In this document: positions 12,778-17,369 of the stretch, piece by piece
How positions within the stretch are numbered: position 1 is the stretch's first letter
Layout of the letters: the number at the start of each line of letters is the position of its first letter
Source: Oscillospiraceae bacterium
GTDB taxonomy: Bacteria; Bacillota; Clostridia; UMGS1810
Reading direction: 5' to 3'
Length of the DNA stretch: 17,369 nucleotides
Assembly (NCBI GenBank): GCA_022769845.1
Contig: JALEIO010000092.1
Span: forward strand, 1 to 17,369
Position numbers and translations under genes: made by a program
The notes under the pieces: generated by a model
What the model saw: the letters and a program-made list of their open reading frames with translations, nothing else
Told to the model about the DNA's origin: nothing
Databases searched by the model: none

Positions 12778-15411
12778 ATGAATCGAAAAAAACGTATTAC
12801 AGCTATGGCGGTTTCGCTTGTAATGATGCTTTTATGTATCCCAAATTTAAGCTTTTCCGCCGCATTGTTCACCATTTACGATACATCGTTTGAAGACGGA
12901 GCCGTTTCGTTTGATTCAAAAAGCGCTCAAACAGAATACATTGACAACGATGCTAAATCAGGAAGAAGAGCGATAAGAGTTTCGGGATATTCAAGCGAAA
13001 GCTCGGCACCGAGAATTCGTCTTTCCAAGGTCAACAAGGAGGCTAAATCGGAAATAACGGTTTGGGTTAAGCCTGAATTAACCGAGCCTTCGGCAACGGT
13101 TTCGCTTTTGCTTTTTACTCAGGACGAAACGGGCAGGGAAAGATTTTATACCATCGCTTCAAATAAAACGGACGGCGGATGGACAAAGCTCTCGGGAAAG
13201 ATGTTTACTAAATATCTGACTATGATTAACGCTCCTCAAATTGCTGTGACAGCAAAATCCAAGAGCGGTTATGTAAGCTATCTTATTGACGATTTAACCG
13301 TTACCTCTGACAGAATGTCCGCAGGAACCGATAATCCTCCTCCGAAGATTTCATACGACGGAAAATATACGCTGCGTGCGGCGTTTGAGAATAATACATA
13401 TGAGGCATTTACAACAAAGGATACCGCAGAATTCATAATAACCGACGAAGTAACCGCGCACACGGGACGTTATTCAATGAAGATTACGCACAGGACAGCT
13501 TCGGACGGCACAATGATGATATTCTTTCCCGGAGTTGCAAAGAATGCAAAGATTACTTTTTCCTGCTGGGTAAGAAATAAGCCGGGCGACTCGTCAAAAA
13601 ATTATACGCTTCAGGCAATTATCCCAACGGGAGAGGGAAAGAAATGGCCTATTGTATCGGCTGCGACGCCGGCGACTGATAAAGGCTGGTCACAGGTAAA
13701 AGGAACCATAGACTGCAGCCAATATAAGGTTACAGGCGACGTCGGAATTCAGATAGTGGCAGGAACCAAGGCATGGCAGTATTATGATTTTTATGTGGAT
13801 GATGTTCTTGCGGTTGCCGACTGCGAGGGAGAGCTTTATGACGATACCTTGTATGTTCCGAAGGAGCGCCCTGAAAACATCTCTGCTTCGCCGAGCAGGC
13901 AGGTGCCTGAATACACCGAGATACAGGAGGATATACCTGCGCTTAAGGATGTGTTTAAGGACTATTTTAAGGTTGGCGGAACAATTACAAACAGAACGGA
14001 ATCAAACACATCAAGATATGGAAGGCTGCTTAAGAAGCATTTTAATACTGTGGTTTCGGATGGTCTTTTAAAAATAAACGAAATACTTAAGGGAACTACC
14101 GAATTTACATACACCTTCACCGACGCCGATAAGGTAATGGATTTTGCGCAGAGCAACGGATTGGAAATGATAGGGCACGCTCTTATATGGGAACGAAGCT
14201 CCGCAAAAAAATATGTAACAAACGCGGACGGCAGTTATGTAGACAGAGATTCGGCGCTTAAATTCATAAAGGAATACGTTACAAAAATTATGAAGCACTT
14301 TGAGGGTGACGGCGACCCTGACGAATATGCGGACGGCATAGACTATTCCAACTGGCATATTCCTACTTGGGACGTTGTAAACGAAGCTGTCGGCGGTGTT
14401 AATGATGACGGAAGCTTGCAGTACAGAGAACTGGGGTCATGGTACAGCGTTCTGGGACCTGATTATATAGATTACACGTTTAAGTGCGCCGAGGAGGTTG
14501 GCTATAACAATATAGCGTTTAGATACAATGACTACGGCGAGCAGAACGAGAATAAATGCGAAGCGGTCTATCGGCTTGTAAAGGGCTTGAAGGAGCGCGG
14601 AAGGCGTGTTGACGTTATTGGTATGCAGTCGCATTACACTGTTGACATAGTTCCGAGCACTGTAAGACGCGCGCTTGAAAAATATTTGAGTCTTGGTGTT
14701 TCTATTGATATCACAGAGCTGGATTTAAACGCTTATTCAAAGAACGAAAAAGCAGCGAAAAAGCTTTTGTATGAGGACGGACTTCCTAAAGAAGTGGAGT
14801 TTACGCAGGCAACTGCATATGCAGAGCTTTTTAAGATTTACAGGCAGTATGCAAAGCATATAAACCGTGTAAATTTCTGGACGTTTGCCGACCAGTTCGC
14901 ATATGAAAATGTAATATCTACATTTCCGAGAGCGGAATACTGTGGAATATTTGACAGGGCATATCAGGCAAAGCCGCAGTATTGGGCGATTGTAGACCCG
15001 CAGAAGTATTACAGCGAGATACTTAAGGATGATAATTCAACTCTGCGTGTAGTATACAATTCGGTTTTGGCAGAATTTAAGGATAAAGATACTGCGACAC
15101 TTTCGCAGGATGGCGTTTCATATATAGAGGCCGGTGAGCTTTTTGATATATTGGGAATTTCATATGTAAAACTCGGCGGAAAAATAAGCTTTATAAAAGA
15201 CGGCATTTTCTATGAAGTTAATGAGGGAAATGTAATCAAACGTGCCTTTAAGGATTATACGCTAAACAACAGCGTGGTAACAAACGGCGAAAAGACATAT
15301 TTGCCGATTGCGGAAATTTCGGAGCTGCTCGGATATGAAAGCGATTACAACGCAGACAGAAATATGATGAGTATTTCTGAAAAGACCGCTCCGGATCAGT
15401 CGAGCAATTAA
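12778..15411 (+). CDS. Secreted GH10 endo-beta-1,4-xylanase-like protein with CBMs
   Basis: This 877-residue protein has a signal peptide (1-28), two CBM22/CBM_4_9-like modules (about 30-190 and 195-360), a GH10 catalytic domain (about 387-750) and a C-terminal copper-amine-oxidase-N-like domain (about 755-870). GH10 enzymes hydrolyse beta-1,4-xylan with retention. The acid/base E536 (WDVVNE), nucleophile E647 (ITELDL), HALIW with H467 and W471, and QSH (617-619) are present. The usual ENxMK motif reads DGLLK (428-432), WHxQ reads WERS (471-474), and the C-terminal WGxxDxxSW region reads WTFADQFAY. Substrate-binding subsites are therefore atypical. There is no SLH repeat; the C-terminal domain may help wall attachment, which is inference. 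It has an AAAGGAGGGG site, lies 14 bases after the DUF4340 gene, and is followed by a terminator. Confidence 0.93.
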   Translation: MNRKKRITAMAVSLVMMLLCIPNLSFSAALFTIYDTSFEDGAVSFDSKSAQTEYIDNDAKSGRRAIRVSGYSSESSAPRIRLSKVNKEAKSEITVWVKPELTEPSATVSLLLFTQDETGRERFYTIASNKTDGGWTKLSGKMFTKYLTMINAPQIAVTAKSKSGYVSYLIDDLTVTSDRMSAGTDNPPPKISYDGKYTLRAAFENNTYEAFTTKDTAEFIITDEVTAHTGRYSMKITHRTASDGTMMIFFPGVAKNAKITFSCWVRNKPGDSSKNYTLQAIIPTGEGKKWPIVSAATPATDKGWSQVKGTIDCSQYKVTGDVGIQIVAGTKAWQYYDFYVDDVLAVADCEGELYDDTLYVPKERPENISASPSRQVPEYTEIQEDIPALKDVFKDYFKVGGTITNRTESNTSRYGRLLKKHFNTVVSDGLLKINEILKGTTEFTYTFTDADKVMDFAQSNGLEMIGHALIWERSSAKKYVTNADGSYVDRDSALKFIKEYVTKIMKHFEGDGDPDEYADGIDYSNWHIPTWDVVNEAVGGVNDDGSLQYRELGSWYSVLGPDYIDYTFKCAEEVGYNNIAFRYNDYGEQNENKCEAVYRLVKGLKERGRRVDVIGMQSHYTVDIVPSTVRRALEKYLSLGVSIDITELDLNAYSKNEKAAKKLLYEDGLPKEVEFTQATAYAELFKIYRQYAKHINRVNFWTFADQFAYENVISTFPRAEYCGIFDRAYQAKPQYWAIVDPQKYYSEILKDDNSTLRVVYNSVLAEFKDKDTATLSQDGVSYIEAGELFDILGISYVKLGGKISFIKDGIFYEVNEGNVIKRAFKDYTLNNSVVTNGEKTYLPIAEISELLGYESDYNADRNMMSISEKTAPDQSSN

Positions 15412-15445
15412 TGCGCAGATTAAGGCAGGGCTGCGGACTGTATTA

Positions 15446-15485
15446 AGCCGCAGTGCAAATTTTATGCTGCACGGCTCCTTTTTCT
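15446..15485 (+). terminator. Intrinsic terminator after the xylanase gene
   Basis: AGCC (15446-15449) and GTGCA (15453-15457), with a GCA bulge between them, pair with TGCAC and GGCT (15468-15476). A CC-TTTTT tract follows. A competing 6-bp stem, CTGCGG (15431-15436) with CCGCAG (15448-15453), overlaps the left arm and cannot form at the same time. It probably ends the seven-gene transcript. Confidence 0.65.
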
Positions 15486-15547
15486 GCTCGGCATTTTCAA
15501 AAAGCATTTTATTATGTTGAAAGTAAACAACAGGATGGAGGTCAGAT

Positions 15548-17369
15548 ATGAATAAAAACACAGTTGTCAAAAAAATATCGGCATATCTTTGCGCTGCTGC
15601 TATGATATGCACACCGTCCGTTTCGCTTGCGGCATATGTTCAAAACAGCGCTGTAATGCTGGGTGTATCGGCAGGGTTGGATTTAATCCGCGCCGACGCA
15701 AGCTTTACAGACGGTATGGAGGGCTGGAATATTAGCGGCGGCGATGCGGAGGCATCAGGCGGAGAAATAAAGATTACATCTTCGGGCAAAGCTTCTCTTA
15801 CAACGGATATAGGAGGAAGTTTTTATGAGAGCGCGTCGGGCAGTGACGTAATCTCGTGGGATTTTGAAACCGACGACGACATTGCGGGTGACGTTAGCTT
15901 AAATGCCGAGGACGACCTCGGAAAGTGGACTTCGGCAAGAGCATCAACGCCTTATTATACTGAAAATCAGGATATGGTGGAGCCTTATAATTATCAATAT
16001 AAGGCAGAAGGCGGAAAAGAAACCGTTGTTATAAATTGGCAGGACGGAGTTTCAAAACTTATTCCGCCGGAGGGCAGCGAGCGGTGTCTTACTGTTTTTA
16101 ATCCGAAAAATAAAGAGTGGACGGATTATATGGGAATAAGGGTAAAACTGTCTGACAGTATGCTTAAGGCAGGCGAAACATATACACTTTCGTTCTGGAT
16201 GATGGAAAGCTCTCACCGAAGAGCGATATACTGCGGCAGAACCCCGTATGACGATAATGAACTCTCGGTAAACACCGACAGTGAGTTAAAGAACGGCGTT
16301 CTTGATTATAAGGATTGGACGCATAACCTTGTTATGGATAAAACCGTTAAGCAGTGGACGAAATATTCTACCACATTTATTCCGACAGCAGATGAATTTA
16401 ACGACGACGGCTATACTACCTTATGGATAATCACAACGGGTAAATATAAGCCCGGCACCACAACGCTTTCAAACAGAAATAATATATATAAATACGAAAA
16501 ATTCTATTTTGATAATATCAGCCTTGAGCGCAGCAGCGACGATGTAAAAACGACCAATTATCGTTTTAGCGCCAAGGTTAAGGGTGAGAGCGGAAAAAAT
16601 ATTACGGCAAAGGTTGAAATTGACGGCAAAGAAAATCTGTTTGAGGTAACAAAAACATTTGCTGATACTGATGAATGGGAAAGCCTTGCGGCAGATTTTT
16701 CTGTAAACAGCAATATACCTTATTTAAGCGGAAGCGGCAAAGGCTCAAGCTTTGAATCGGACAATCCGAGGGTTAAGCTTTTTATAAGCTCGGACGCTGA
16801 TTTTACAGCTGACGATATTCATATTATAGAAAATATTGAGAACGGCGGTATTGATAAATATGCGGGAAAATCAATACTTGTTGCCGCACAGGTTATGGGT
16901 TTTGACAATGATGATAATGTAACAGCCGTGTGCAATATAGGAGACATAAATATTTGTGAAAAGCCTTTTAGCTTGATAAAGGGTGTTAACTCATTTTCGC
17001 TTGAGGGTGAAATTCCGACCAACGCCGAAGGATTTTTGACCTTTGATATTATAAGCGGCACAGAGTCAATATTTGACAGAGAAAATAATATTACTATGTT
17101 TTATAAAGACGGTGCAAATTTGTATCCGAGCATTGACGCGCTAAAGAATTTCGGTGAAGGTCATTACCTTGTAGAGTTTGATGTTGCCGACGGCGGCGAC
17201 AAAGATGAAGCTGTGGTTTCGATAGGATCGGTTAATGAAAAGGCAGATGTATTTTCAAACGGAATCGGAATAGCTGAAATTTATCTTACAAACGAAAATA
17301 TAAAAAGGCTTTCGCAATCGGACAAAATAACGGTAAGCTGCGGCAAGGCAGTCAGCAATATCACCTTAA
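15548..17369 (+). CDS. Secreted carbohydrate-binding-like protein, 3' end outside window
   Basis: The frame is open from ATG 15548 to the right edge (607 residues plus one base) without a stop, so this is the N-terminal part of a larger protein. GGAGGT lies 5 bases before the ATG. A signal peptide (about 1-30, ending SLA) starts the protein. Residues about 45-90 (SFTDGMEGWNISGG) form a short beta-rich unit. Residues about 95-340 look like a CBM_4_9-type module, with YTLSFWMMESS (W217) and FYFDNISLE (D322, N323). More beta-rich modules follow from about 340. No catalytic motif is seen yet; an enzyme or SLH repeats could lie beyond the window. It follows the xylanase after a terminator, with no clear promoter of its own in the 136-base gap, so it may be co-transcribed by read-through. 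Confidence 0.75.
   Translation, partial: MNKNTVVKKISAYLCAAAMICTPSVSLAAYVQNSAVMLGVSAGLDLIRADASFTDGMEGWNISGGDAEASGGEIKITSSGKASLTTDIGGSFYESASGSDVISWDFETDDDIAGDVSLNAEDDLGKWTSARASTPYYTENQDMVEPYNYQYKAEGGKETVVINWQDGVSKLIPPEGSERCLTVFNPKNKEWTDYMGIRVKLSDSMLKAGETYTLSFWMMESSHRRAIYCGRTPYDDNELSVNTDSELKNGVLDYKDWTHNLVMDKTVKQWTKYSTTFIPTADEFNDDGYTTLWIITTGKYKPGTTTLSNRNNIYKYEKFYFDNISLERSSDDVKTTNYRFSAKVKGESGKNITAKVEIDGKENLFEVTKTFADTDEWESLAADFSVNSNIPYLSGSGKGSSFESDNPRVKLFISSDADFTADDIHIIENIENGGIDKYAGKSILVAAQVMGFDNDDNVTAVCNIGDINICEKPFSLIKGVNSFSLEGEIPTNAEGFLTFDIISGTESIFDRENNITMFYKDGANLYPSIDALKNFGEGHYLVEFDVADGGDKDEAVVSIGSVNEKADVFSNGIGIAEIYLTNENIKRLSQSDKITVSCGKAVSNITL

Noticed and set aside
15262..15612. 116-codon minus-strand open frame spanning the end of the xylanase gene and the gap
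   Set aside because: It crosses two well-supported plus-strand genes and the terminator, with no recognisable protein family.
16819..17061. 80-codon minus-strand open frame
   Set aside because: It lies inside the open-ended secreted protein gene, which has a signal peptide and ribosome binding site in the other frame.
1..17369. CRISPR array, insertion sequence, phage or toxin-antitoxin system
   Set aside because: No regularly spaced repeats, transposase, integrase, terminal inverted repeats or short toxin-antitoxin gene pair were found on reading.

Overview
The window looks like chromosomal DNA of a low-GC, Gram-positive anaerobe of the class Clostridia, probably a plant-fibre-degrading gut or rumen lineage. 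The reasons are AT-rich codon use, strong AGGAGG ribosome binding sites, sigma-A type promoters, a lipoprotein solute receptor, S-layer homology (SLH) anchored surface proteins and a xylanase with carbohydrate-binding modules. SLH-rich polysaccharide degraders such as Monoglobus are a plausible relative, but this is inference and I cannot place the species. I see no mobile element, CRISPR array, tRNA or rRNA.

Left part (1-3244). The 3' end of a plus-strand gene, possibly DUF4838-like, converges on a minus-strand ABC import operon across a shared bidirectional terminator. The operon is read from about 3209 down to 335: a lipoprotein solute-binding protein, two hairpins (one terminator-like), a permease, and an ATPase overlapping the permease. 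It resembles the streptococcal TrpXYZ-type (COG2984/4120/1101) uptake systems. Its promoter is close to consensus and its leader is short.

Centre and right (3415-15485). One promoter in the divergent AT-rich gap seems to drive seven tightly packed plus-strand genes. They are: a surface protein with binding-type modules and C-terminal SLH repeats; a large surface protein with N-terminal degenerate SLH repeats and an uncharacterised beta-rich body; a Gld-type ABC-2 module (ATPase, permease, GldG-like auxiliary protein, DUF4340 protein); and a secreted GH10 protein with two N-terminal binding modules and a C-terminal copper-amine-oxidase-N-like domain. A hairpin terminator follows.

End (15548-17369). 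A further secreted protein with carbohydrate-binding-like modules starts here and runs off the window with no stop codon.

The most notable signal is the complete Gld-type ABC-2 module (GldA/F/G-like plus DUF4340) lying co-directionally, with overlaps or gaps of at most 22 bases, between SLH surface proteins and a GH10 enzyme. This suggests a dedicated cell-envelope system for assembling or displaying a xylan- or glycan-binding surface apparatus. The GH10 domain keeps both catalytic glutamates but has changed several normally conserved substrate-binding residues, so its substrate may not be ordinary xylan.
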